DNA of 64,000 bases from Chitinophaga sp. HK235 (GTDB taxonomy: Bacteria > Bacteroidota > Bacteroidia > Chitinophagales > Chitinophagaceae). The stretch lies in contig NZ_CP073766.1 in the NCBI RefSeq assembly GCF_018255755.1, positions 2,976,001 through 3,040,000 of the forward strand, in the 5' to 3' direction. Shown piece after piece: positions 18,700 to 26,586 of this stretch. Each line of letters starts with the position of its first letter. The stretch's first letter is position 1. The notes beneath the pieces are model-generated. The model was not told where the DNA came from. It searched no databases and was given only the letters and a program-made list of their open reading frames with translations. Position numbers and translations under genes: made by a program.

Positions 18700-21060
18700 A
18701 CTATTGACCGGATTTTTTCTGGCTGCGTTCATACTTTGTACGCTGACCGTCAGCATTGCCACCAGCACAGCTCCCATGCTGGCTGCCGCAAAGATCCACC
18801 AGGAAAGGGTGGTATGGTAAACATATTGCCCCAGCCAGCGCGTCATACCATAGTATCCCAATGGCATGGCAATGAGAATCGAAATGAAAATCAGCCGGAT
18901 AAAATCACCGGATAACAAGGCCCAGAGATTAAAAACAGAGGCCCCCAATACTTTCCGGATACCAATCTCTTTGGTCCGGCTCGACACGATAAAAGCCGAC
19001 AATCCAAATAATCCCAGACAGGAGATAAACACGGCCAGCCCCGCAAATATGGCTGCCAAATGGCCCAGGCGTTTCTCGTCAGAGAACTTTCTGGCATAGT
19101 TGTCATCAATAAACTTACATTCAAAAGGAGCCGCAGGATTGTATCGCCTGAACACCTGTTCTACTTCGGCCAATGCCGCTACTATCCCGGCTCCCGGCCT
19201 GATGCGCACGGTGATAAAATTATGCCATTCGTACCCCAGTATAAAAAGCGTAGGGGCTACCGGCTGGTAAGGTGATTCCATAATCATGTCTTTCACGACA
19301 CCCCGGATCTGACAAGGTTTTCCACCGTAAAGTACCGTCTCGCCCACCGGATGGGCAAAGCCCAGCAACCGGGCAGCCGTTTCATTGATCACCAGAGAAC
19401 CTGTATCGGTAGCATATTCCCGCGAAAAGTCCCGTCCATCCTGTAACTGCCAGCCCATGGTTTTGCCATAGTCATGCGTAACGGCTATACATTTAAACTG
19501 CGGTACCATATTGGGATCTTTACCCTTCCAGCTGATATCCTTTACATTTTCCGGCACTTCCGTAGCTGCTACGGATGAATAAGCCATATCCGCTACAGCA
19601 CCGGATTCCAGGAGATCCTGCCGCAGTCTGTTGTAATTGGCCTGATATAATTGCGGGGTATTTATTCCCAGTGTGATCAAACCTTCCCTGGTATAACCCG
19701 CAGGCCGGTTGCGTGCATATTGCAGCTGGCGGAAAACGACCATGGTCCCGATCACCAGCGTGATAGATACCGTAAACTGTAACACAATCAGCACCTGCCT
19801 GGGCAATCTGGATGTTTTACCTGCTGCGAAATTACCTTTCAGCACTTTGACAGGCTCAAAGCGGGATAACAGAAAAGCCGGATAACTGCCTGCCAGCAAA
19901 CCTGTGACCAATGTAAAAAGCAGCATGCCAGCCCAGAAAAGCGGATTCCCCCATGGAAGTGCCATATCCTTTTCTGTAAGTGTATTCAGGGCAGACAGAC
20001 CACCCTGTACAATCAATACACTCAGCACCAGTGCAAACAAAGCTACCAGTATAGATTCTGTCAGGAACTGCCCTATCAGCTGGCTGCGCAAAGAACCAAT
20101 GGCTTTACGTAACCCTATTTCCTTCGCGCGATGCTCACTCCGGGCTGTCGCCAGGTTCATAAAATTGATCACTGCCAGCAGCAATACAAACAAACCGATG
20201 GTAGCTACCAGCCTGACCATACGGATACGGCCACCGGTATTAAAACCATCGGTAAACTCACTGTAAAGGTGCCATTTGTTCATAGGATGCAGTGAAAATG
20301 TCTCTTTACCGGCCTTATCATGTCCCTGCGCGAGGTCCCTGATTTTGGCAGATACTGTTGACAGCGAAGCCTGATCATTCAGCTCCACGATCAGGTCCCA
20401 GTGGTGGGAGCTCCAGTCTTTTTCGGCATCTTTCAGCCATACCAGCTCCCGCTCAGCTTTTGTCCAGGGCAGGAATAACCGGGTGTCATGGAAGGAGGTA
20501 TTGTTGGGAAGATCTTCGTAAACGCCGGCCACTTTCAGGTCCATGCGGTTATCCATGCGCAGTATTTTGTTTATGGGATCTGTGTCCCCGAAAAGTGCTT
20601 TCGCCAGTGATTGAGTCAGTAATACCGAAGAAGGATCGTTCAGGGCATCCTGGCGGCCGGCAATCATTTTAAGAGACAGCATCATCGGAAGATCGGGCTG
20701 CGTCCATCTACCGGCGGCGGATATCTTAGTATCCCCGTTGGCCAGGGTATGGGTATAGTTGGGAAACGCCACCGCGATCCGTTTAAAGTCAGCCCCGTAT
20801 TTACTGCGCAACTCGTCAGCCAGTGGAATGGGGACACCCGGACTGGTGACCAGCGCCCCGTTGTTCTGTTCTGTGCTCACCATACGGGCCAGGTGGTCAT
20901 GACGTTCATGATAGTAATCAAATGACCATTCATCCCATACCCACAGGCCTATCACTAAAGCTACGGCCATACCCATGGCCAATCCGATCATGTTAATACC
21001 GGTATACAGTTTATGATAATAAAATTGGCGGAAGGCTATTTTGATATAGTTTTTTATCAT
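18685..21060 (-). CDS. ABC transporter permease, MacB/FtsX type
   Basis: The 791-residue protein has the duplicated layout of Bacteroidota MacB-type permeases. An N-terminal membrane helix (MIGLAMGMAVALVIGLWVW) is followed by a large periplasmic MacB_PCD domain (about residues 50-270). The first FtsX four-helix block is at about 285-400 (RSEHRAKEIGLRKAIGSLRS), then a second periplasmic domain, then a final FtsX block (SRTKEIGIRKVLGASVFNLW). The EIGxRKxxG motif occurs in both FtsX blocks. Partner ATPases often lie elsewhere and none is adjacent. Such permeases act in macrolide/peptide export or envelope stress signalling; the cargo here is unknown. It is divergent from the BlaI/M56 unit. Confidence 0.93.
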   Translation of the reverse strand: MIKNYIKIAFRQFYYHKLYTGINMIGLAMGMAVALVIGLWVWDEWSFDYYHERHDHLARMVSTEQNNGALVTSPGVPIPLADELRSKYGADFKRIAVAFPNYTHTLANGDTKISAAGRWTQPDLPMMLSLKMIAGRQDALNDPSSVLLTQSLAKALFGDTDPINKILRMDNRMDLKVAGVYEDLPNNTSFHDTRLFLPWTKAERELVWLKDAEKDWSSHHWDLIVELNDQASLSTVSAKIRDLAQGHDKAGKETFSLHPMNKWHLYSEFTDGFNTGGRIRMVRLVATIGLFVLLLAVINFMNLATARSEHRAKEIGLRKAIGSLRSQLIGQFLTESILVALFALVLSVLIVQGGLSALNTLTEKDMALPWGNPLFWAGMLLFTLVTGLLAGSYPAFLLSRFEPVKVLKGNFAAGKTSRLPRQVLIVLQFTVSITLVIGTMVVFRQLQYARNRPAGYTREGLITLGINTPQLYQANYNRLRQDLLESGAVADMAYSSVAATEVPENVKDISWKGKDPNMVPQFKCIAVTHDYGKTMGWQLQDGRDFSREYATDTGSLVINETAARLLGFAHPVGETVLYGGKPCQIRGVVKDMIMESPYQPVAPTLFILGYEWHNFITVRIRPGAGIVAALAEVEQVFRRYNPAAPFECKFIDDNYARKFSDEKRLGHLAAIFAGLAVFISCLGLFGLSAFIVSSRTKEIGIRKVLGASVFNLWALLSGDFIRLIFISILIAMPLGYYGMTRWLGQYVYHTTLSWWIFAAASMGAVLVAMLTVSVQSMNAARKNPVNSLTVS

Positions 21061-21251
21061 ATGCTGTTAATGAATTATCTATCCGCACCAAGGAGATGCC
21101 AATAAATATATATCTAAAAGTTACAACAATACACATATACTATTTTCATCTTTGTTCGGTTTTAAGACATAAATTGTTCGTTTTTGCTGACTTTGTTCGT
21201 TTTCCGTTCATCCCGGTTAAAAACCACTTTATCACTTTCCCTTGCGATTTT

Positions 21252-21300
21252 TTTGGAATTACGAAAACAATCGTACATTTGTTTACGAAGATATTCGTAC
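21252..21300 (+). promoter_or_regulatory. Promoter with tandem operator dyads before the BlaI-type gene
   Basis: TTTG (21252-21255), an 18-bp spacer and TACATTTG (21274-21281) match the Bacteroidota promoter. Dyad 1, TACGA-N6-TCGTA (21260-21275), lies in the spacer. Dyad 2, TACGAA-GATA-TTCGTA (21284-21299), lies at the start-site region; the dyad centres are 24 bp apart. This is a classic repressor-over-promoter layout and suggests autoregulation by the BlaI homologue encoded 25 bp downstream. Confidence 0.75.
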
Positions 21301-21324
21301 AACAATAATCATTCTGAGCAAACC

Positions 21325-21714
21325 ATGACTGGGAAACATATAAAGCCAACTGAAAGCGAACTTGAGATTCTGAGTATCTTATGGGAGAAAGGTCCCTGCA
21401 CTGTACGGGAAGTGCATGATATCTTATCTGAAACCAAAGATGCCGGTTATACTACTACGCTGAAGTTAATGCAGATCATGCATGAGAAGGAGTTGCTGGA
21501 ACGAGATACCAGCAGCAAAACGCATGTATACAAAGCAGCTGTTTCGCAGGAAAAAACGCAACAGCAACTACTGAATAAAATGATTGATACTGTCTTTGGC
21601 GGATCGGCATCCAAACTGGTATTACAGGCATTGGGGCATCATCGTTCTTCCGAAGCGGAGCTGGATCAGATCCGGCAATATTTGTCTGAGATGGAAAAAC
21701 AACAAAAGCGATAA
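21325..21714 (+). CDS. BlaI/MecI/CopY family transcriptional repressor
   Basis: The 129-residue winged-helix repressor matches the family throughout: PTESELEILSILWEKGPCTVREV, SETKDAGYTTTLKLMQIMHEKELLERD and a C-terminal dimerisation region (QQQLLNKMIDTVFGGSASKLV). The frame is open from 21184, but the family N-terminus begins at ATG 21325 and the upstream part contains the promoter and operators. The gene is followed 18 bp later by an M56 membrane peptidase, the usual partner that cleaves or triggers loss of the repressor on signal. Known members repress beta-lactamase or copper genes; the regulon here is unknown. Confidence 0.94.
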   Translation: MTGKHIKPTESELEILSILWEKGPCTVREVHDILSETKDAGYTTTLKLMQIMHEKELLERDTSSKTHVYKAAVSQEKTQQQLLNKMIDTVFGGSASKLVLQALGHHRSSEAELDQIRQYLSEMEKQQKR

Positions 21715-21732
21715 CAGGTAAAAAAACTGACT

Positions 21733-23874
21733 ATGCACTTATTACCTATTACCGGTGATCTGGTACGGGCACTGGGCTGGAGTATTCTCCATGCCATCTG
21801 GCAAGCTTTTTTCGTATATGCCTGCCTGAAAGTAGTATTGAAACTATGGCCCATGGCCAGTGCCAGGATCAAATACAACCTGTCGTTTTTTGCACTCACT
21901 GGGATATTTGCCTGGTTTCTGATTACCTTTTATCAGCAGTTGCAAGCTATTTCTGCTACCCGTCAATTGGTGGTACAATATAGCGCCACTGATCTGGCCT
22001 TACTGGCCGGGCAACCTGCCGCCCCCTATCCCGGGCAGGCAAAGATGGCACTGTTATTTCCCAGCCTGGAGCTGTGTTTTCCAATACTTGTTACCTTATA
22101 CCTCGCAGGCATGCTGATCATGGCGATCAAGTTGGCATCCGACCTGCTGCAATTGCACAGAATCCGCACTACCATGGTAGAACCTATGGGTGAAGCATGG
22201 GAAAAACATCTCCACAAACTGATGGCACAGTTACAGTTGTCCCGTAAGGTGCAGCTACTGCTGTCCCGTTATGTCCAGGTCCCGGTGATGATGGGTTTCC
22301 TTAAACCCGTGATCCTGCTGCCGGTGGCCATGGTCAACAATCTGTCGGAAGAACAGCTGGAAGCCATCCTGCTGCACGAACTGGCACATGTTAAACGCAA
22401 TGATTATCTGTTGAATATCTTCCAATCCGTTGTTGAAACCATTCTTTTCTTCAATCCCTTCGTATGGCTGATTTCCCGTATCATCCGCCAGGAAAGGGAA
22501 CATTGTTGCGACGACCTCGTTATCGCGGGGACCGTTCAACCCCTGCATTATGCCCGGGCACTGGTTGCATTGGAAGAGTACCGGTTAAATTCCAATCCCC
22601 TGGCCATGGCTGCTGCAGATGACAAACAACATCTGTTTTACCGCATCAAAAGAATCATGGAGATGAAAACAAAACATCTTAACTATAGCCAGAAACTCAT
22701 GGCAGTCCTGATCATTGCTACTGCACTCGTTTCCATTGCATGGCTCAACCCTGCCAAAGGAAAGAGCCAGGACCAAAAACAACATCAGGAAAAAGCTGCA
22801 GCTGATACCAGCATCCGCCAAACAGTTATTTATACCGGTCCGGCCACACCCGTTCCGCCTCCACCACCGGCGCCTTCCACCATCCCCGGACCAGGCCAGC
22901 CTGTTCCTCCGGATGCTCCACCACCGCCGCCGGACGCACCGCCAACACCAGATGCTCCGCCTCCACCACCGGATGCTCCCGATTTATCAGATCCTGATGT
23001 TCTTACATTTGTCTACAATACCGTAGGTCCCATGGTAATGGCTCCCAATGCTGCTACCCACATCTCACCTCTATCAGCCTTCTTTACTGACAGCGTTCCT
23101 GGCCGTTCCCGCACCAGCGATTCACTCATGATCAGAAAGCAGCTGCAGGCCGCACAAAGAAGCGTGGAAAAAGCCATGCAGCAGCTTAAAGAGGTAGACA
23201 TGAAGAAGATACAGGCAGAAGCCAAAGCTGCTACCGACAAGATTGACTGGAAAGCACTGGCCCAGGAATCACAGGCTGCCCAGCAAGCTGCCCGCGAAGC
23301 ACTGAAAAGCATCGACTGGGCCCAGCTTCAGAAAGACATCAAGACTGCCTACGAGGAAACCCGGAACAGTGAGGAATGGAAGAAGGCTAGTGCAACCATG
23401 CATAAAAAAATGGCAGAAAACAGGCTTATCATGCAGAAAAGTATGCGCGAAGCCAACAGTAAACTGATGGCCCTCAATCAGCAACGGATGATCGTTATGC
23501 GTGACTCCTTCAGAGCCCGCGGAGAGGAAATGCATAAACTGATGGATGAAAAAAGAACCGCGGAAAATGCCCACAGGCAAGCGGAACGCGCAAAAGTGCA
23601 GGCCGAAATCGCGGCACGAAACGCTCATGGTGCCAGTGAAAGAGCTGCCACCACTTCTAAAACGTACCGCGAAATGATCAACAAAATGGCCGATGATAAA
23701 TTGATTGATACCAAACAATCTTTCTCCATCGAGAAGAATGAAAACGGTCTCTATATCAACGGTGTCAAACAACCAGACAATGTGGCTGACAAATACCGTG
23801 GATACATGCAGAGCAAACGGATGAATATCAAACAGCAGGCTCCCGGCAATCTCAATATTGACATAGAAAACTAA
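21733..23874 (+). CDS. M56 family (BlaR1-like) membrane metallopeptidase with Pro-rich and coiled-coil C-terminus
   Basis: The 713-residue sensor protease has four or so N-terminal membrane helices. The gluzincin motif HELAHVKRND (H215 to D224) and the ERE-HCCDD third-ligand motif (about residues 254-262) are intact, so the protease should be active. A final membrane segment (MAVLIIATALVSIAWL) is at about residue 330. The periplasmic part differs from BlaR1: there is no penicillin-binding sensor domain. Instead there is a Pro-rich linker (runs of PPPPPAP and DAPPPPP, about residues 375-415) and a long charged helical region (about residues 460-660, rich in A, K, E, Q and M). The C-terminus contains LYINGVKQPDNVADKYRGYM. 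It forms an operon with the BlaI homologue. The signal sensed is unknown. Confidence 0.92.
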   Translation: MHLLPITGDLVRALGWSILHAIWQAFFVYACLKVVLKLWPMASARIKYNLSFFALTGIFAWFLITFYQQLQAISATRQLVVQYSATDLALLAGQPAAPYPGQAKMALLFPSLELCFPILVTLYLAGMLIMAIKLASDLLQLHRIRTTMVEPMGEAWEKHLHKLMAQLQLSRKVQLLLSRYVQVPVMMGFLKPVILLPVAMVNNLSEEQLEAILLHELAHVKRNDYLLNIFQSVVETILFFNPFVWLISRIIRQEREHCCDDLVIAGTVQPLHYARALVALEEYRLNSNPLAMAAADDKQHLFYRIKRIMEMKTKHLNYSQKLMAVLIIATALVSIAWLNPAKGKSQDQKQHQEKAAADTSIRQTVIYTGPATPVPPPPPAPSTIPGPGQPVPPDAPPPPPDAPPTPDAPPPPPDAPDLSDPDVLTFVYNTVGPMVMAPNAATHISPLSAFFTDSVPGRSRTSDSLMIRKQLQAAQRSVEKAMQQLKEVDMKKIQAEAKAATDKIDWKALAQESQAAQQAAREALKSIDWAQLQKDIKTAYEETRNSEEWKKASATMHKKMAENRLIMQKSMREANSKLMALNQQRMIVMRDSFRARGEEMHKLMDEKRTAENAHRQAERAKVQAEIAARNAHGASERAATTSKTYREMINKMADDKLIDTKQSFSIEKNENGLYINGVKQPDNVADKYRGYMQSKRMNIKQQAPGNLNIDIEN

Positions 23875-23894
23875 TCGTTCGTTCGTACCAAATA

Positions 23895-24190
23895 AGAAAG
23901 CGCAAAGAATGATACGGCTGGAGTTGCTAACAGCGGCCCGTCGTATTCTTTGCGCTTTCTGCATTTCAGGATTACCGAATAGGGGTCCTAAGGTAATCCA
24001 GGCATAGGAATGAACACCATAACCTGTTATTTAACCAGGTTTATATAGAAGGATAGTAACAATAAAGGCGATAGGCTGTTTCCTCTATTGATATCTAAGT
24101 TCAACAACTGAGTACCAATCAAACTGATACCCACTTATGACAGGATGATCAACATAGACAACCTTATAGATGAGCATATGAACATCTATA
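23895..24190. other. Hairpin-rich non-coding stretch after the M56 gene
   Basis: No gene is seen between 23875 and 24265. Four perfect stems occur in series: AGAAAGCGCAAAGAAT (23895-23910) with 23945-23960; GGATTACC (23969-23976) with GGTAATCC (23992-23999), enclosing TAGG/CCTA; AACCTG (24021-24026) with CAGGTT (24036-24041); and TATAGATG (24165-24172) with CATCTATA (24183-24190). The first could end the M56 transcript although no T run follows. The rest could be a structured RNA or 3' UTR. Confidence 0.5.
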
Positions 24191-24265
24191 GACTAAAAAT
24201 TGAACTGTGATGATAGTGATGAATCTGATGAGGCTAGACGAACAAACACCAACAATTGAGCGCTA

Positions 24266-24559
24266 TTAATCCGCTGAATGTAAAATGGTAAAACCGACTA
24301 CTTGCAGCACTGGCCCCACGATGATTTCCATTTCCGTAACTTTGGCCATGGCAGGCCCTTTACGGCACCAGGTCAAAAATTCTTCCATCACCGTCTCTTC
24401 CGCTTCTGCCAGAATCCATACTGCCTTGTCCTGCGTATTTTTGATCTGTCCCTGCACACCCAGCAGGTCCGCCATATGCTTTGCATTAGCCCGGTAACCA
24501 ACTCCCTGTACGCGGCCTCTCACAATGATTTCTTTATGCACGATTGATTTGGTTGTCAT
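24266..24559 (-). CDS. Acylphosphatase
   Basis: The 97-residue cytosolic enzyme hydrolyses acyl phosphates to carboxylate and phosphate. The signature GRVQGVGYRANAKHMADLLG carries the catalytic Arg (R23) and is followed by GQIKNTQD with the catalytic Asn (N41). The second signature Gly-xV-x-N-x-x-D-G is slightly altered (NTQDKAV instead of NxxDGxV). Length and beta-alpha-beta layout fit the family. It stands alone between two long non-coding segments. Confidence 0.92.
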   Translation of the reverse strand: MTTKSIVHKEIIVRGRVQGVGYRANAKHMADLLGVQGQIKNTQDKAVWILAEAEETVMEEFLTWCRKGPAMAKVTEMEIIVGPVLQVVGFTILHSAD

Positions 24560-25011
24560 AATATCAATGGTTATCGCTAAAAAATGTCTGAATCAGGATA
24601 ATACAGATTGGTAAGACTCATTGGTGTATCTACCGATGATCGAACGAATGTAACGATTAATCCTGTGGCACTGAAATACATTTATCCTTATCAGTCCGGT
24701 ACTCAACACCCGGTGCATACAGCTACTATGGCCGATATACCAGCGGATAATCATTTTATCCGGAATATCACCTGTACCTGCACACTGATAACTGCGTAAC
24801 AGTGTAGTAAGTAAAGAAAAGACAGAGAATGGTTAACTTGGGGGAAACAAACTACAGATGATAAATTGAAGAAACAGGGGTAACAAAATAAGTATCTGCA
24901 ATCTTTACTGCAGCATAATGTGATTCGTTCAATTTTCATCCAATGCATCTCCAACTGCCCTTCCCGATTCAGACAATGATCTACATGATACAATATAAAT
25001 GATTCAACTGC
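24560..25011. other. Long intergenic segment without a supported gene
   Basis: About 450 bp between acylphosphatase and the 2H-like gene, both minus strand. Short frames exist on both strands but none shows a family pattern or good start. Small perfect stems are visible: CGGATAA (24744-24750) with TTATCCG (24756-24762), and ACACTG (24782-24787) with CAGTGT (24800-24805). The promoter of the acylphosphatase gene must lie at its left end. I see nothing else in it. Confidence 0.4.
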
Positions 25012-25608
25012 TTATGCAGCATAGTTGAATAATGATCCGGTCATATGTTCAATATCACCAAACACAATGTCTCTCACTCTTTCATATTTGCCTCCTGTCA
25101 CGGGTCTTCTCATCAGCGTTAAACAGTGGCAATTGAAACTCCGTACAAACAGCCGTTGTGTTAAAGCCGGTAAAACTTTGGCTACTGCCGTGTCATCCAG
25201 TCCCCTGGCTACTGTCATGTAAGGTTTGAAATTCTGTGGCTTCAGATCAAAACACTGCATAATACTTTTGTGCAGGTCCATCAGCGGTTTGGGATTGGCC
25301 ACATTTACACAGATACTCTGCCGTCCGTCTGCATGTTTCAGCGCTTCCAGCCGGGAGGTATAGATCGCAAAACCTGACTGCCGCTTTGCTACTGATTCCA
25401 CCATATCAATAAAGTCATCTTCAAAACGTTGCGGAAACTCAGATCTGAACAATGGGATATATACCGGTGCCGTAATTACAGCTGCATCCTTTAAAGAGGT
25501 TGCTATAAACTGACGAATCCGATTTACATCTTTCGATACTACTACATCCGGATTCACCACCAGTAAATAATCAAATAACGCTTCCGAAACTTCATAATTC
25601 GTATTCAT
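25012..25608 (-). CDS. 2H phosphoesterase (2'-5' RNA ligase)-like protein with both catalytic histidines replaced
   Basis: The 198-residue protein follows the fold pattern of the Bacteroidota 2'-5' RNA ligase-like family: FDYLLVVNPD at the N-terminus, a first motif position at TAPVYIPLF (about residues 46-54), and a second at FKPYMTVARGL (residues 127-137) with the following Arg conserved. In active 2H enzymes the two motifs read PHxT/S. Here they are V-Y-I-P and P-Y-M-T, so both histidines are Tyr (Y50 and Y130) and one Thr is Pro. The protein is therefore unlikely to be an active 2H phosphodiesterase or ligase and may be a binding or regulatory relative. A strong palindrome lies 63-96 bp before the start. 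Family call moderate, loss of motifs directly seen. Confidence 0.72.
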   Translation of the reverse strand: MNTNYEVSEALFDYLLVVNPDVVVSKDVNRIRQFIATSLKDAAVITAPVYIPLFRSEFPQRFEDDFIDMVESVAKRQSGFAIYTSRLEALKHADGRQSICVNVANPKPLMDLHKSIMQCFDLKPQNFKPYMTVARGLDDTAVAKVLPALTQRLFVRSFNCHCLTLMRRPVTGGKYERVRDIVFGDIEHMTGSLFNYAA

Positions 25609-25670
25609 AACCTGATATTTTAATTCTTCCTGTTAGAATGACAATACGAATATACAACCTTTTCCCAGAA

Positions 25671-25704
25671 ATACTAATTTTTTTAGTATTTTATACTAAA
25701 AAAA
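25671..25704. promoter_or_regulatory. A/T-rich palindrome upstream of the 2H-like gene
   Basis: TTTTTTTAGTAT (25678-25689) and ATACTAAAAAAA (25693-25704) are perfect 12-bp arms around TTT. A further ATACTAA (25671-25677) gives a third half-site. It lies upstream of the minus-strand 2H-like gene and looks like a repressor operator. Confidence 0.55.
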
Positions 25705-25750
25705 TACGCAGAAATATTTCCCGCGTACAACCCAAATATCTCCAAACGCA

Positions 25751-25792
25751 GCGTAGATACACCTTTCGATGTATCTACGCGTTATTTTTTTT
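25751..25792. terminator. Hairpin between tpiA and the 2H-like gene
   Basis: GCGTAGATACA (25751-25761) pairs perfectly with TGTATCTACGC (25770-25780) around an 8-nt loop. The T-rich tail lies on the plus-strand side, but the only gene ending nearby is tpiA on the minus strand (stop 25804). It probably still marks the 3' end of the glmU-like/tpiA transcript. Confidence 0.6.
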
Positions 25793-25803
25793 GCTAAAAA
25801 ATA

Positions 25804-26565
25804 CTAACTCAGGTGCTGAATGATAGCCACAAAATCGCCGGCCACCAGAGAAGCACCACCAATCAGGCCGCCATCCACATCGGGGTTGGCAAACAGTTCA
25901 CCAGCATTGCCTGGCTTGGCGCTGCCACCGTACAGGATAGTCAGGTGCAGTGCAGCCTCACGGCCGTATTTGGCGGCAATCTGGGAACGGATAAATGCAT
26001 GCATATCCTGTGCCTGTGCTGCACTGGCGGTAAGACCGGTGCCAATAGCCCAGATCGGCTCATAAGCAATCACCACATCTTTGAACTGTTCTGCTGTGAG
26101 GTGGAACAGGCTTTCCTCCAGCTGTTTGGCTACATAAGCATTCTGGGTTTCTGCCTTCCGGATATCCAGCGGCTCACCGCAACAGAAAATAGGCTTGATG
26201 CCAGCTGCCAGGGCCTGATCTACTTTCCGGGCCAGCACCCCGTTGCTTTCCTGAAAATACTCCCTTCTCTCAGAATGCCCCAGGATCACGTAATCCACAC
26301 CTACAGACTGCAGCATCTCTGCGGAAACCTCGCCAGTATAGGCGCCGGATTTTTCGCTGGCACAGTTCTGCGCCGCCACATAAAAGCCCGGATAGTTCTT
26401 CAGCAGCGATTTAGCCCTGGTCAGATAAGGAAATGGAGTGGCTACCACTACTTCCTGCCCTTCCGCCAGTTTCAGTCCGGCCTGCAGAATGTCGTTGATC
26501 AGCTGTTCACCCTGTGCCAGTGTAAGGTTCATCTTCCAGTTACCTGCAACAATTTTCTTTCTCAT
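25804..26565 (-). CDS. tpiA: Triose-phosphate isomerase
   Basis: The 253-residue glycolytic enzyme interconverts dihydroxyacetone phosphate and glyceraldehyde 3-phosphate. All catalytic landmarks are present: GNWKMN (Lys), VILGHSERREYF (His), VIAYEPIWAIGTG (Glu and the flexible loop) and the phosphate-binding LYGGSAKPGN and GGLIGGASL. The length is typical for the dimeric TIM barrel. It starts 21 bp downstream of the GlmU-like gene and is likely co-transcribed with it. Confidence 0.97.
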   Translation of the reverse strand: MRKKIVAGNWKMNLTLAQGEQLINDILQAGLKLAEGQEVVVATPFPYLTRAKSLLKNYPGFYVAAQNCASEKSGAYTGEVSAEMLQSVGVDYVILGHSERREYFQESNGVLARKVDQALAAGIKPIFCCGEPLDIRKAETQNAYVAKQLEESLFHLTAEQFKDVVIAYEPIWAIGTGLTASAAQAQDMHAFIRSQIAAKYGREAALHLTILYGGSAKPGNAGELFANPDVDGGLIGGASLVAGDFVAIIQHLS

Positions 26566-26586
26566 AGATTATTGTGATATTAAGTT

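Noticed and set aside
22840..22990. Tandem repeat DNA in the M56 gene
   Set aside because: The repetition follows from Pro/Asp/Ala codons of the proline-rich linker and stays in frame; it is part of the protein, not a separate element.
24608..24799. 63-codon plus-strand open frame
   Set aside because: TTG start, no recognisable family, no promoter or terminator placed for it.
25638..25823. 61-codon plus-strand frame upstream of the 2H-like gene
   Set aside because: It runs through the A/T palindrome, the hairpin and the end of tpiA; codon content looks random.
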